A stretch of DNA of 64,000 nucleotides. It comes from Podarcis raffonei (taxonomy: Eukaryota > Chordata > Lepidosauria > Squamata > Lacertidae). The position numbers and the translations under genes are program-made. Location: assembly GCF_027172205.1 (NCBI RefSeq), contig NC_070602.1, forward strand, positions 57,493,520 to 57,557,519, given 5' to 3'. Shown piece after piece: positions 25,801 to 37,074 of the stretch (position 1 is its first letter; every line of letters begins with the position of its first letter). The notes beneath the pieces are model-generated. The model made no database searches, had not been told where the DNA came from, and worked only from the letters and a program-made list of their open reading frames with translations.

Positions 25801-28800
25801 AGAGAAGTAGCAATCAGGGTTTCTCAAGCTTGCATTTTCTGCAGTTCTTATAGTTTGGTTTTTGAAGAAAGCAACTGCAGTAACATCATCAGACCCTCTT
25901 TTCATAGACCTGTGATATGTAATTGAGGCATAATTACCTTTCAAAGGTTATGGCAAATCAAAAATAGCATGCTCAGGGGATCAAGGATGGGAACAGCTTT
26001 GGGAAGGGAAGTTTAACAAATGGAACCATCTATTCACACACATCTCTCAAAGCTTTTTATTTGTGCTTTGCATTGGGAGGAATGATGGTTTATTTGTATT
26101 TTAAAAAACAAGAGCCAGATTCAATTAAATAGTTGTACCAGCATAGTTGTACCAAATAGGGACCCAGTGTGATGTGTCCCCTAGCACAACAAGGCTCCTC
26201 CTTTCTTCTTCCCCTGTGCTCTCCCAGTTGACTCTGGGGGAGGGGAGTCAGGGGGGAAATCCCAGAACAATTTGTGGGACAAGAAGGGGGGGAAATCACT
26301 CCATCTGGTAAGAGGAAATGTTTGCTGATACCAAGATACTGAATTCTTCCTACTATCTTGCTAAACATAACAATGCATTTATTGCCATCTATAGTGAAAT
26401 GAAGCTTCATAGTAAAATGGAATGAGGCAAGCTGATCTGTAAGGAAGCATGGGTAGGGGACAAACAAATGGGAACTTCCTCTTTCTCCCCTGCCCCAGTT
26501 TCATTCAGATTTCTGAGTTCTGGTCTTAGATGAATGAGCAGCTTCCGCTTGCCTAGTCCTAAACCTCAGCACTCTAGTGCTATAGTGCCTTACCATGTAC
26601 TTGAGACTGCTAATGGTCAGAGCTAGGTGACCACCACCTGGGAGGTCTGAACTGTTCTTTGTTTTGTTTTGTTTTTAGTCATAGCATATGTAATCGGCAT
26701 ACTGGCCTTTTTATGACCTTGTGAAATGTTTCTCCCCCTTTGCTATTAGGTAGCTCCTATTTGGAATGGTTCACCTCCTATGTAAACAATGTAGTAACAG
26801 GTGGCTATCCCATCATCAGAGACCAGATTTTCAGGTATTATGCCTTTGGTTTACAATCTGTGGTATCTTATTATGACAAAATGTAATAATCTTAAACTTG
26901 TAACAAAAATAAATTATCATCTTACAATATTTGTTAGACATGTATGTGAGCATGAGGTAGTAAAGCAAAGCACACTTATTATTTACAATAATAACATTGT
27001 AATGCTGGCAATACATTTGCACTATGTTCTGCAGAAACAGATATAGTCTAAATGGCATTAAGCGGGTGCAGAGAATGCCTTTTCTTATTACGGAGAGAAA
27101 TAGATTCTTAATGCACAAATTGTAAGGTGAAAGTTGGTTTTATACAAATGAATTTTTCAGTATTTGTTTATTCTTTAAAATAATGTCTTTTTCTTTATTT
27201 GCTAGATACGTTCATGACAAGAGTTGCGTAGCAACAACAGGAGATATTACTGTCTCTGTCTCCACATCTTTTCTACCTGAACTCAGTTCTGTACATCCAC
27301 CTCACTATTTCTTTACTTACAGAATCAGGTAGGAGCAGTAAACGAATGCTGATTTTATCAATGTGTTACTGACACGTCTTGAAGCTTTCCTTGCTTACTG
27401 GCAAAATTCTAAACGACCTAAAATATAAACTAGTCCTTCCAAAATCACAATTTATCAGTGAGAGATAAAAAGTAAGAATGGGGAAATGTTGAATGCTTTT
27501 TACAAGACTGCACTGAAGTTACTTCTTTGCTTTTGACTTCCTTTTCTGTACTGTTCTATAGAACATATTCTTTCTTCTAACATCCGTTCAATTATTATTT
27601 TTCCTGTGTAATAATTACAGGATCTAGATCTTCCCCCTTAGGGTAGTATTTCTTGGACAGTCAAATTGCTACATTGTGTCAGAGAAAAACATGACTCTTA
27701 TGCCCCTGCTAATGAGTGTTGTTTGTAATGTGGTCAGACGAGTGTCACAACTATTTCCTTCCACCTCTCAAGGCCCTAAAACAGTTAAAATATTCTGGAT
27801 AGTATTTTAAGGAAGGTAATAGTTTTTGGCTAGTGCTTTTCCTCTCTTCCTAAAATGAGTATCTTGCATAATTTTTCAGAATTGAGATGTCCAAAGATGC
27901 TCTTCCAGAGAAGGCTTGTCAGCTAGACAGTCGGTACTGGAGAATAACCAATGCCAAAGGTGATGTGGAGGAGGTGCAAGGTCCTGGAGTAGTAGGTAAG
28001 GAATAGTTAAAGAATGTAACTGTTTTTAAAACAGCAACAACAAATGCAGGGTGCAATTAGAGGAACCTTGATCTTTTTCTTCCCAGCCTTGATCCCAATC
28101 TAAGCAACCATTGCTGCCCCTGCTGTGTGGGCAATTACAGTTTAAAAAAATGTTTCTTTGTTGCAAGTGCACCATCACTGAGGAAGAACTGAGAAAGATG
28201 CCTGCAACAGTGGGATGAAGACGAAAGAGACATTCTCTCCTTTGCTTCCCTGCAACAGCACAGGGAGAGGGAATGAAGGAGGGGAAGGCTTTCTACCCTT
28301 TTTGCTGCTGCTGCTGCTGCTGCTTCTGCTTCCTTCAGCAAGGAGCGGGGAGAAGGGGAGAAACATGTGAGGTGGGCAGTGGCATCAGAGCAGGATGATT
28401 TCTTGGGAGCTGCCCCAACCTGTCCTGCCTGTTGCTCTGTGGCTTATCTGAGGTGGCTGCCACACTTACTCACCTGCTTGCTTAGGCTGCCTGCTCACTC
28501 GCTCTGTCTTCCTCCCTGGGCTACACACCGGCTGCCTATCAACAAGCCATGCAAACTGCAGCATGGCAGCACCATTACAATTTTATACTAAGATTAAAAT
28601 CTATAATAGTATAGATTGCTCGTTCTTTGTTTCTTTGAAGTCTGTAACACAGTTCTAAGGACCAAACTACACATTACAATAAACATGCTGTTTAAAAAAG
28701 CGTGCTTAAACTGGCCAATTTTATTGGGGTGAAGGGGAGTAGTTTTGAGGCCATGCACTGAAACTTGTTCTCAGTCTAAATTGGAGCCCAGTTTTTGGTA

Positions 28801-30992
28801 AAAAAAAACCCATGACCATGGCTGATTAACTGCCCCCCATATATGCTGTTTGCTGTATAAATATCACATTTGAGGGCAAATAGCAGTCAAGAGGGTGGGT
28901 TTGTTTGTTTGTTTTTGTCAAGAAACTGGTATGGGGCCTGTATTGGAACAAGTCTTGTGGCTGTATTTCTTTTAGAAATAAAAGTGACTAGTTGTAAGCA
29001 CACTTTTTTAAAAAGTTCATTGCAATGTTAAGTTTGATCCTAATTGAAGTATTTTTGGTTCCAGAGGTTGAAGTCCTCTGTTAATTTTGTTTCTGCAGGA
29101 GAATTTCCCATAATCAGCCCTGGTCGGGTTTATGAATATACCAGCTGTACGACATTTGCCACTACTTCAGGGTACATGGAAGGATACTATACATTCCATT
29201 GTCTCTACTATAAAGACAGATTTTTTAATGTTACCATTCCTAGATTTCATATGGTTTGCCCAACGTTCAAAGTATCTACAGCACGCATGGTAAGTTAAAA
29301 TTGATGTTTTTAGGCCTTAACTCTTCTCTTTGGTTTCCAGGAAACAATTGGATTTTGTGTTTAAATATAAATAAAACATAAAACTAGGTTAATAGTTTTT
29401 AGAAGCTATAAGGTGAATAAAGTAAAAAAAACACTTTACCTAGTTTAAAAATGTGTGTGCTCAAGTATCATACTTGCTTCTTTATCAATTATGAGCAAAA
29501 ATGCAGTGAGGGGATCGATAACAACTTTCTCATATATGGGATTACGAAATGTTTATAAAGGTCCTGGAACATTTGGGAAAAGCCCAAGTAGTAAAATGTC
29601 TTTTCTGACTGCTTTTGTTGTTTTTTGCTTTCCTTTCCGTTGTTTTTTGAGTAATGCTCAGTTTGGGGAAGAACAAATATATTAGATATATTAACAATTT
29701 GATATTGCTTACATATTATATAACTGCACTGCTGTTTATGTGCTAAATGAATAACATAAAATAAGTGGGAACTTATTGTTGGATAGAAACATTTATTTAG
29801 TTACAGCAAATCATTTGTTCTGCTTTGCTTGTTTAACCTTTGTCTATGTTGTCAACAGACACATTACGTGCCTTGTCTTGAAAACAGTTTTAACATTGTT
29901 TTCCACAAATGACAGGGGATAGGACATTTTTAAGCATTCAAGGAAAGCTATTGTCAGAATACATGTTTTTATAGAAGAGTGTTTGGATGGGCATTCCACT
30001 TTTTAAAACGCACTGTCTACTTGGATATCTTGTTTTAAAATTGAGCCTTCGGCTGCTCTTACTGAAAAAAACTGTAGATGGAATACGGGACTTACTTTTA
30101 ATTAGAAATATTTATAGACTTCCTTTATGAGTAGAACTTTTTGGCTTACACACAAGTAAAAAGTTTTTCAGTGGTAATATGATAAAATACCATTTGTACT
30201 GGATTCAAATTCAGTTTGTCCAAAATACACTTAGCAGACAAATCATGTTATATCTTGGCTCCTTTTCTGTAAAATGAGAGTAGCATGGCCTTCCTATAGA
30301 GTGCTATGAAGTCCAGTGATATAAGGCTGTTAAGCACTTTACACAATTGGAATAGGCACGTTTAGTACATTCTCCCAAGTGTTGTGTGTGCTACAATTTG
30401 CTAAGAATGGGTGAAATCCAACAGTGTCAGTGCACTTGCACAAACTCCCCTTGCTTTTCTTTCCTGCTGCTGCTCCCTGCATGCCCCCAGAATCTGTTGT
30501 GTCCACTGGCATTGTTTTGGATCTTGCCCAATGCCTACTAAAGAACCAAAGAAGTATCCTACTGTCTAGTGTCTAATATATAGCATAATGCTATCTTGAA
30601 TGCCTGTGACAGGAATTTCAGCCCAGCCCCAGGCTTTCTGTTGGGTAACACTTTGGCAAGCTGTTGGAAACCAGACGTAGTTGTATAAATGCCATAACAA
30701 TTATAAGAGATGTTAAAGTATTTTACTTTTTCTGTGGTACTCATTGATCCTTTTGTTTGTTTAATGCAGCTTGACAAACATGATCACATTTAGTTGGGGT
30801 AGTTTTGCAAGGAAACTTTGTCAAAGAGCTTACCTATATTACTTCTGTTCCTGCGTTTAGGAAACTAATCATAACGAATGTGCGATGGATGAAGACGAAG
30901 ACTCAACAGATACTGATGAATATGAAGACAGACGCAGAATTCTGGACATCCCTGTTCCTTCTGGACGTGGACGTTGTCCGCGTCAAACCTGA
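16870..30992 (+). CDS. FBXO3: FBXO3, F-box protein of an SCF ubiquitin ligase (complete)
   Basis: FBXO3 is the substrate receptor of an SCF (SKP1-CUL1-F-box) E3 ligase. Eleven coding exons join in frame: 16870-16976, 20443-20532, 21464-21618, 23552-23666, 23801-24005, 24842-24887, 26750-26834, 27206-27328, 27880-27995, 29099-29289, 30861-30992. All introns are GT-AG. The product is 454 aa (human 471). Domains in order: F-box (about 10-55, LESLPTDPLLLVLSFLDYRD, ending DPLWRRHCKKYW); SMI1/KNR4-type domain (about 115-225, EEDLDAVEAQIGCKLPDDYR); ApaG/DUF525 domain (about 275-405, GDITVSVSTSFLPELSSVHP, with PIISPGRVYEYTSC). The C-terminal tail is only 43 residues and mildly acidic (MDEDEDSTDTDEYED), whereas the human tail has a long Glu/Asp run. 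The start was chosen by homology and Kozak context. Identity of the gene is certain; the tail difference is read directly. Confidence 0.98.
16977..20442. other. FBXO3 intron 1
   Basis: The first 150 bases remain CpG-rich. The exon 1 frame stays open into the intron to 17682, which is read-through and not evidence of an exon. Around 18415 there is a fragment resembling the CATAGCC-type repeat, and at 20041-20205 an antisense L2-like reverse transcriptase piece. No other gene is seen. Confidence 0.75.
20041..20205 (-). mobile_element. L2-like LINE reverse transcriptase fragment (antisense)
   Basis: Read on the minus strand it gives PHPMLFNICMKLLGEIRRRF then HQYVDDIQLCL and, further on, WTGAWIW. 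This is the motif C region of an L2/CR1 reverse transcriptase (consensus SPMLFNIYMKPLGE...HQYADDTQLY), with the YxDD box as YVDD. It is an isolated degraded fragment inside FBXO3 intron 1. Confidence 0.75.
21619..23551. other. FBXO3 intron 3
   Basis: About 1.9 kb. No repeat could be assigned confidently and no exon-like frame was found. The neighbouring intron 2 (20533-21463) likewise shows nothing beyond ordinary intronic sequence and a short C run near 21001. Confidence 0.6.
24006..26749. other. FBXO3 introns 5 and 6 (flanking exon 24842-24887)
   Basis: Intron 5 (24006-24841) has a G homopolymer near 24457-24465 and no recognised element. Intron 6 (24888-26749) contains a GC-rich segment at about 26130-26330 that resembles 50633-50800 (shared wording GACTCTGGGGGAGGGG, CCAGAACA, ATCTGGTAAGAGGAAA), marking an unassigned dispersed repeat. 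Confidence 0.5.
26130..26330. repeat. Unassigned dispersed repeat, copy 1
   Basis: A G-rich stretch resembling 50633-50800: a TTGACTCTGG...GGAGG core, then CCAGAACA, then a CATCTGGTAAGAGGAAATG-type 3' part. Superfamily unknown; the similarity was judged by eye. Confidence 0.4.
26835..27879. other. FBXO3 introns 7 and 8 (flanking exon 27206-27328)
   Basis: Intron 7 (26835-27205) and intron 8 (27329-27879) are AT-rich and hold no feature I can support besides their splice sites (donors GTATTA and GTAGGA, acceptors TTTGCTAG and TTTTTCAG). Confidence 0.6.
27996..29098. other. FBXO3 intron 9 with a (CTG)n tract
   Basis: It contains a GC-rich block (about 28100-28600) unlike its AT-rich surroundings, with a CTG-type trinucleotide run at about 28301-28333. 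The block looks like an inserted repeat but I could not name it. Open frames here are low-complexity (poly-Ala, poly-Ser) artefacts of the CTG run. Confidence 0.55.
28301..28333. repeat. (CTG)n trinucleotide repeat
   Basis: About seven uninterrupted TGC/CTG units followed by imperfect TTCTGCTTC units, inside FBXO3 intron 9. Confidence 0.9.
29290..30860. other. FBXO3 intron 10
   Basis: About 1.6 kb of AT-rich sequence with no recognised repeat or exon, ending with the acceptor CTGCGTTTAG at 30860. Confidence 0.6.
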
Positions 30993-31337
30993 GCAAACTT
31001 CCAGAAAAACAAAACAAAGACCTATTGATTCTGCAGAAAATATTTCTGTGGAAGATACCATGTAAAATATTTCTGAATATTAAGTCATTATTTGGCAGAG
31101 GAGCAACTAGCATGAGTGCTGGTTCTGGCTTTCATCAGAGCAGATTATACAAACAGGGTTCTCTTTTGTCATGTGTTTGCTTCTCGAGAGAGAATATGTT
31201 GGGTAGAGGTGGGAATACAGTAGTGTGGTGAGCTTTATTCTTCCAAACAGCTTTGCAGTTGAAGGTAATCATTGTACATTTAAACTTCCTTAAAACCAGA
31301 ATGGTGCTGCCCATTTTTCTTTCCGTTCCTTTTTTTA

Positions 31338-31343
31338 ATTAAA
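31338..31343 (+). terminator. Candidate FBXO3 poly(A) signal (ATTAAA)
   Basis: The commonest variant poly(A) signal, 346 bases after the FBXO3 stop. A T-rich run precedes it, but no clear GU-rich element was identified. Confidence 0.35.
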
Positions 31344-31873
31344 GCAGCAAACAAAATGGAAAATTAGGCATGTCATTTTCACAATGATTTTGTATTACTA
31401 TTTCATCTCTTGACATATGTGAATGAAATAACTGAAGTTAAATCTGTATAGCCATTGGGACGAATATGTATGTTTTTAATGGGACACTCTGAAATGTTTG
31501 AAAGGGAGCTGGTCTAATGTTTTAAATCCTGCATCATGCGCCTTTTTGAACATGGAATATGCATATTGCCTACTGCATTTCTTCATTTATTATATAATAT
31601 AAATATGTAAATAGCTTGATTTTCCTCTTCAACTGCCATTTAACTATTGTGATACGTGTTTAGAATTTTAAGTATAAACATGTTTTCTTGAACACTAAAT
31701 GGTTTTCTTTATAACTGTCTCACTTAAAATGAAGAGAACTTGAAATAAGTCTTAACTGGAACATTTACATTGATGGGTATTAATATATATATAGCAAAGG
31801 ACAGGTGAGATGTAGTTTCGTACAGCAGTTGCACCATTCTGTAAAGTAGTGGGGGCTTTAGGCTGCAATCACA

Positions 31874-32119
31874 TACAGTGGTACCTAGGGTTACATATGC
31901 TTCAGGTTACATACGCTTCAGGTTACACACTCCACTAACCCAGAAATAGTGCTTCAAGTTAAGAACTTTGCTTCAGGATAAGAACAGAAATTGGGCTCCG
32001 GCGGCGCGGCGGCAGCAGGAGGCCCCACTAGCTAAAGTGGTGCTTCAGGTTAAGAACAGTTTCAGGTTAAGAACAGACCTCCGGAACGAAATAAGTACTT
32101 AACCTGAGGTACCACTGTA
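31874..32119 (-). mobile_element. Tigger/pogo-like MITE, copy 3 (inverted)
   Basis: Same family as 9168-9412 in the opposite orientation: GTTACATATGCTTCAGGTTA arms on the left and AACCTGAGGTACCACTG at the right end, TA on both sides. Found in or just beyond the FBXO3 3' UTR. Confidence 0.8.
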
Positions 32120-33290
32120 CACACATACCTGGGAGTAAATCCTATTCTACTCCCAAGTAGACATGTCTAGGACTGTACTGTTAAGCAGCAGCAGTAGAAA
32201 GGATTCACCTGTAATAAAACTGGAAAATCTGTCATAGACTTCTATGCCAGGATAGGGACCTGTAGGGACCTCCAGATGTTGTTGGGACTACAACTCCCAT
32301 CATCCCTGGAAATGCCACGGATTGAACCTTGGGCCTTCTTCCCGCAGTGCAGACGATATGCAAATAAGATGTAGCCCTTCACTGATAATGTGGCTCAGAT
32401 GTTCCTCTGAATGATATATAATTAGGTTTTACCAACTTGTACTTGGTACACAAGATGGGGGGGGAGTAAAAAGAAAAGTAAAATTCATAATTAAGAAAAT
32501 ATGAAATTGATACTCCTAGCTGAAGTAAACTGCAACTATAATTTCCAAAAAGAGTGAACTTGTTACATTGTGGAAAGTGTTTGAATTTTCTCAAAGGCAT
32601 AGTTGTATAATAATTTATTGTAGGGTTTGTATTATACATTTACAGCATAATCTACAGCAAAGGGAATCCAGGTAAAGTCAGGATGCAAACAGTTTTTTAA
32701 AGTATTCACTTATGATTCTGAAAATATTTTAATTAGCTTCTAAACTTGTGTTTTCTTCTTCGTTTGGCTAGAACAAAAACAGTACTTATCACAGATGGTG
32801 ATTTGGGAAAGGGGGTTGAAATAAACCAGCATCTCTTATTTGTTTCCCCCCTTGTGATTATAGGAAGGAGCAAAAGAGCCATGATCAGTTTATGACGACG
32901 TTTACCATGACATGCTACCAAGGCCTATCAGACCCCTTTATCCTATGAGATGATACTTTTACTGAGGCTAGATTACCTCAGTAAAAAAAAAAAAAATCCT
33001 CATTCAAGAAGGTTTAAGATATTCCCCTATATATGTTTGTTTACATGTCAGTTGAATGCTAAACTTCAGGAGGAACTACTGTATGTAGTAAACCTGACAA
33101 TGCTGAAGTCCATACTATTCCCAGTTCCCATAACTGCATACAGCCACCTTGAGAAGGGTTTGAAGTTTATATGCCCAGGCACCTTTTTATATACTTTAGG
33201 CTACCTCATGTCATCCTTATCTTCCTTTCCCAGTAGGTAACTGTTCTTGAAGTTCTTTGAATATCAGAAGCTAGCATCCCATTTGATGAA

Positions 33291-33508
33291 CAGTGGTACC
33301 TCGCGTTAAGAACTTAATTCGTTCCGGAGGTCTGTTCTTAACCTGAATCTGTTCTTAACCTGAAGCACCACTTTAGCTAATGGGGGCCTCCTGCTGCCGC
33401 TGCACGATTTCTGTTCTCATCCTGAAGCAAAGTTCTCAACCCGAGGTAATATTTCTGGGTTAGTGGAGTCTGTAACCTGAAGCATATGTAACCCGAGGTA
33501 CTACTGTA
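33291..33508 (+). mobile_element. Tigger/pogo-like MITE, copy 4
   Basis: Starts CAGTGGTACCTCGCGTTAAG and ends CCGAGGTACTACTG. The right flank is TA but the left is AA, so one target base has changed. Slightly shorter inside than copy 1. Confidence 0.78.
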
Positions 33509-33673
33509 TACCATGTGCCTTACTCTCTATCCTTTCTGGAAGCGAGGATATATGTTAAAAACAAGCTTTCCAATCTGGATAAAAAGGTCTCTGATGTAGC
33601 TGTTGTATTGCTTTCAAATACATACAGTATTCAGAACCAGTTTGTTCTCAGTGTGGAGGCAGTGTTTAGCCTA

Positions 33674-34008
33674 GGTAAAGGGTCCCCTGACCATTAGGTC
33701 CAGTCGTGGCTGACTCTGGGGTTGTGGCGCTCATCTCGCTTTACTGGCCGAGGGAGCCGGCGTACAGCTTCCGGGTCATGTGGCCAGCATGACTAAGCCG
33801 CTTCTGGCGAACCAGAGCAGCGCATGGAAACGCCATTTACCTTCCCGCCAAAGCGGTACCTATTTATCTACTTGCACTTTGACGTGCTTTTGAACTGCTA
33901 GGTTGGCAGGAGCAGGGACCAAGCAACGGGAGCTCACCCCGTCGCGGGGATTCGAACCGCCAACTTTCTGATCCGCAAGTCCTAGGCTCTGTGGTTTAAC
34001 CCACAGCC
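33674..34008 (-). mobile_element. Sauria SINE (antisense)
   Basis: A tRNA-derived SINE read on the minus strand: tRNA-like head with B box (GGTTCGAATCC seen here as its complement GGATTCGAACCGCC), body with GCCAGCATGACTAAGCCGCT, tail GGTAAAGGGTCCCC (complement of the ACCTTT tail). The family is squamate-specific and mobilised by Bov-B LINEs. The 5' end of the head is missing about 15 bases. It lies about 0.3 kb upstream of the CD59 CpG island. Confidence 0.9.
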
Positions 34009-34329
34009 TAATTAGTCTTAATTCTCAAAGCCCTTCAAGTTGAAAAAAGTCCTTTCCTCTGCCCGTCCTGAATCGTCTTAACATTCAGCTTCGGTGGCTG
34101 GCCATGAGTTCTAGTCTTGGGAGGGAGAAAACCTTTTTTCTGTATCAACTTTCTTCGCACTTTTAAGCAAATTAAAACCCCACCGTGCTGCCTCTCCCTC
34201 GCCTCTTCCCTGAACTAAAAAGTCTCCAATGCTGCAGCCTTCCTCAGAGGGGAGCCGCTCCACCCCGTTGTTGGCTTGGGTCGCCTTTCTCCGCTCTCCA
34301 ACTCTACAATATCCTTTTTGAGGGGAGGC

Positions 34330-34672
34330 AACAATGCCTGCGGTTTTATTCCCAAGCCCAATTTGCCACCCGGACGACGACGACGACCCCCTCAAGGCCT
34401 CGCTCCTCCCGACCAGCCGTTCATAGGTACAGGCCGAGCCCGCTCCGCCCTCTTGTCGCTTTTCCCCCTCGCTCGCTCCCATCATTGAAGCACTTATATT
34501 TCGCTGCTTCGGCCGCTCTCCGCATTGCCGCAGACCAGCCTCGCCGCGCGGGAGGCGGAGCGTCCTGGTGCCCGAGAAGAAGCGGCGCGCTTTTCTGGGC
34601 GCGAGGGAAAGCGGCGGGCCCGGATTTTGCTGCAGAGAGATTGCGGCGGAGCGTCGAGCTGCGGGCAGGAGG
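34330..34672 (+). promoter_or_regulatory. CpG island, probable promoter and noncoding exon 1 of CD59 copy 1
   Basis: A strong rise in GC and CpG from about 34330 to 34830, the only such island between FBXO3 and the CD59 copy 1 coding exons. A good donor, GGAGGGTGAGC, ends a candidate noncoding first exon at 34672. No clear TATA box. Mammalian CD59 likewise starts with noncoding exon(s), so this assignment is likely but inferred. Confidence 0.6.
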
Positions 34673-36030
34673 GTGAGCGGCGGGCCCGGGCACTTGGCGC
34701 GCGAAGGGCCGGTTTTCCGTTTTTTCCTTCAGGACTCGTCATTTCATCGCTTCAATCCCGCTCGGAAGGTGGGGAAGGGACACCCCCAGAGCAGGCGGGG
34801 CAACTCGCTGGGTCTCCGGAGGGGAGAGGGATAGGGGCGAAAGGAGCCTAGACCAAGCAGGTTGCATTTAGGGGTTATCTATGCGGGGAAAGGTAGGAGG
34901 CCAGGGAGCAGAAAGCATCCTCTCCAACTAGGCTTGGGAGAGACCACCCTTCCCGAAAGGCTGGGGAACTGCTGCCGGCCAGTGTAGGCAATACTGAGCT
35001 AGATGGGCGGGGTAAGGCAGCTTCAATTGCTCTGCCTGGCGGAGTGCCTCGTAAATCGCGATGGTAGGTGGGGGGGGGGGTCGGAATTCACAACGGGATG
35101 TGTGGTGCGTCTGGCGGGCGGGGGGCGTTGGGTGTGCATCGACTACATTGGGCTCCCGTGCTTTCTGCTGTGTCCGTTCAGAAGGGATTCCATTCAGTGG
35201 GTGCAGCTTTCCTAACCTTTGCCTCCCCACTGGCATGAGAAGGCGATCCTGTCAAACAGCCCCGCCCCAAAGCGCCCTTCCTGTCGTCCGATACCGTCCT
35301 AACTAGGGTCTGTCCTCTTGCTGCTTTCTGCGGGTCTCAAAGAGAATTCTCTCGGGATCGTGGAAGGAGCACGTATCTAAGACTGCAGAGGCAATGCTGA
35401 GAGATAAAAGATGCTCTGCCTGCATCAAACCCCTGGTTCTGGTCCCCTTTCCCATGATCTAAGGTCCCCTGATACATTGCTGCTCCCCAATAATTCTAGC
35501 TTTGGTAACGCGCCAAATTAGGATCTTGTGTGTCTTTAAATACCCCCTCTTCTCTGTTTAGTATGGTGGTGCTGCATAGTGATAGGAACTGCAGGGAGCT
35601 GGCCAAAGTTAATCAAGGCACTTCCTGTTTTTTTCCTGTTAACTCATTGCTTTTCCTAGTGTGAAAGAGTGGGTCGTTTTCTCTGAGAACATAAAATATC
35701 ACTGAAACATAAAGTAATGGAATCTCCTAGAGCCATTGCTCTTAGTGAGCCAAACTGTGTGTATGTTTTAGCATGTTAGAAGGCAGAATTCCCACCCCAA
35801 GTAGTTCCAAGTACTTGGTGTTCCAAGTAGGAGTTGGCAGCAGTCTGTAAAATTAGCTCAAAATAAGAACAACAAGCCTGCAGCTGTATCCACCCACATG
35901 GCATGTTTGGAACTGAGGACTTTGGCTGAGAGGGTATGTGTGATATGTTACGGCTCTGCAATGTAGTCCACTTTATTTTAGAAAACATAGTACAAATTTT
36001 ATACTATTCAAAATTCAATACTGTATTCAC

Positions 36031-36106
36031 AGAAACGTAGTAATCTAGAGTTGGAAGGGACCCCAAGAGTCATCTAGTCAACCCCCCTTACAGTGCAGGA
36101 ATCCTA
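36031..36106 (-). mobile_element. CR1 LINE 3'-end fragment (antisense)
   Basis: GAGTTGGAAGGGACCCCAAG then AGTCATCTAGTCAACCCCCC is the complement of the CR1 3' terminus. Confidence 0.75.
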
Positions 36107-36647
36107 TCTAAATCAGTCATATGTTGAAGACAGATTAATACTGGCATCTGAAAAGATTTGTATAAAGTGCCTAATGAATATCTACCCTCAGGTTTGCAGC
36201 AGCAGCAGCTAGTAACATCTGGATCTCCAAAGCATCCAACGTCTTCAGTACTGATAGAAATTCATTCAGAATATTTTTGTAGCTGTCCTTTCTTTCCATC
36301 AGGTTGTTAAAAAAATTATGTTTGGACAGCTCACCTTTCAAAACAAATGAGAGCATTAGCAAACCAAAATACAGAAGGCATTTTAAAAAATGAAGTCTAG
36401 GACTACTTTATTGCATACGCTTCTAAAAAGGGAATATAATTGTCAGCCACCATCAACACATGGAATGTTGTGGAAGGATACATTGCAAGGAACTCAAGGT
36501 GAAGCAGAAGGGCTGGACACTTGACTTGACACCATGTTCACATCACTGCTTGGATTACAGGGCAATTGATAACACTGCATATTGTACTTACACTCTTATT
36601 TGTTTTGGCTTGCTTACTTGTTCATTTAAATAATTAACAATAAAAAT

Positions 36648-36684
36648 GGAACAGCAACAAACAACAACAACAACAACAACAACA
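36648..36684. repeat. (CAA)n microsatellite
   Basis: About ten CAA/ACA units in the 5' intron of CD59 copy 1. Confidence 0.9.
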
Positions 36685-36849
36685 AATTACAAGTCTGTAC
36701 ACTTGGCCATCTTCACAGTGGAAAATGGACCAAAAACCTCTTAGAGAGCATACTCAAAGTGCCTGCCATTTCAGTACCACCAATCCCTCAATGTATTATT
36801 CTGAAACTGCAAGGGTATAAGTGCTCTGGAGGTCAGAACCCAAACCAAT

Positions 36850-37074
36850 GGATCCAAATGACAAGAAAGGAGATTCTGGCTAAACATCAGGAAGAACTTT
36901 CTGACATTAAAAGCTGTCAGCAGTGCAACAGACTCCTTCAGAAGGCGGTAGACTCTCCTTCAGAAGGCAAGATTGGATGGCCATCTTTCAGTGACTCCTG
37001 CATTGCAAGGGGTTGGACTAGATGACCCTTAGGGTCCCTTCCAACTCTACAATTCCACAATTCTATGATTCTAA
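36850..37074 (+). mobile_element. CR1 LINE 3'-end fragment (sense)
   Basis: Reads GGAGATTCTGGCTAAACATC, then GTTGGACTAGATGACCCTTA, GGGTCCCTTCCAACTCTAC and ends with ATTCTATGATTCTA. The 8-base ATTCTRTG terminal repeats are diagnostic of CR1. An internal 22-base stretch around CTCCTTCAGAAGGC is tandemly duplicated. Confidence 0.85.

Larger units (their letters stand above)
30993..32220 (+). other. FBXO3 3' UTR (extent uncertain)
   Basis: AT-rich sequence after the stop codon. Candidate poly(A) signals are ATTAAA at 31338-31343 and AATAAA at 32213-32218. The second lies beyond a Tigger-like MITE, so using it would place the transposon inside the 3' UTR. Confidence 0.4.
32221..34329. other. FBXO3-CD59 intergenic region
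   Basis: Holds a hAT-like MITE fragment (32262-32313, with ACTACAACTCCCATCATCCC), a Tigger-like MITE (33291-33508) and an antisense Sauria SINE (33674-34008). No gene. Confidence 0.65.
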
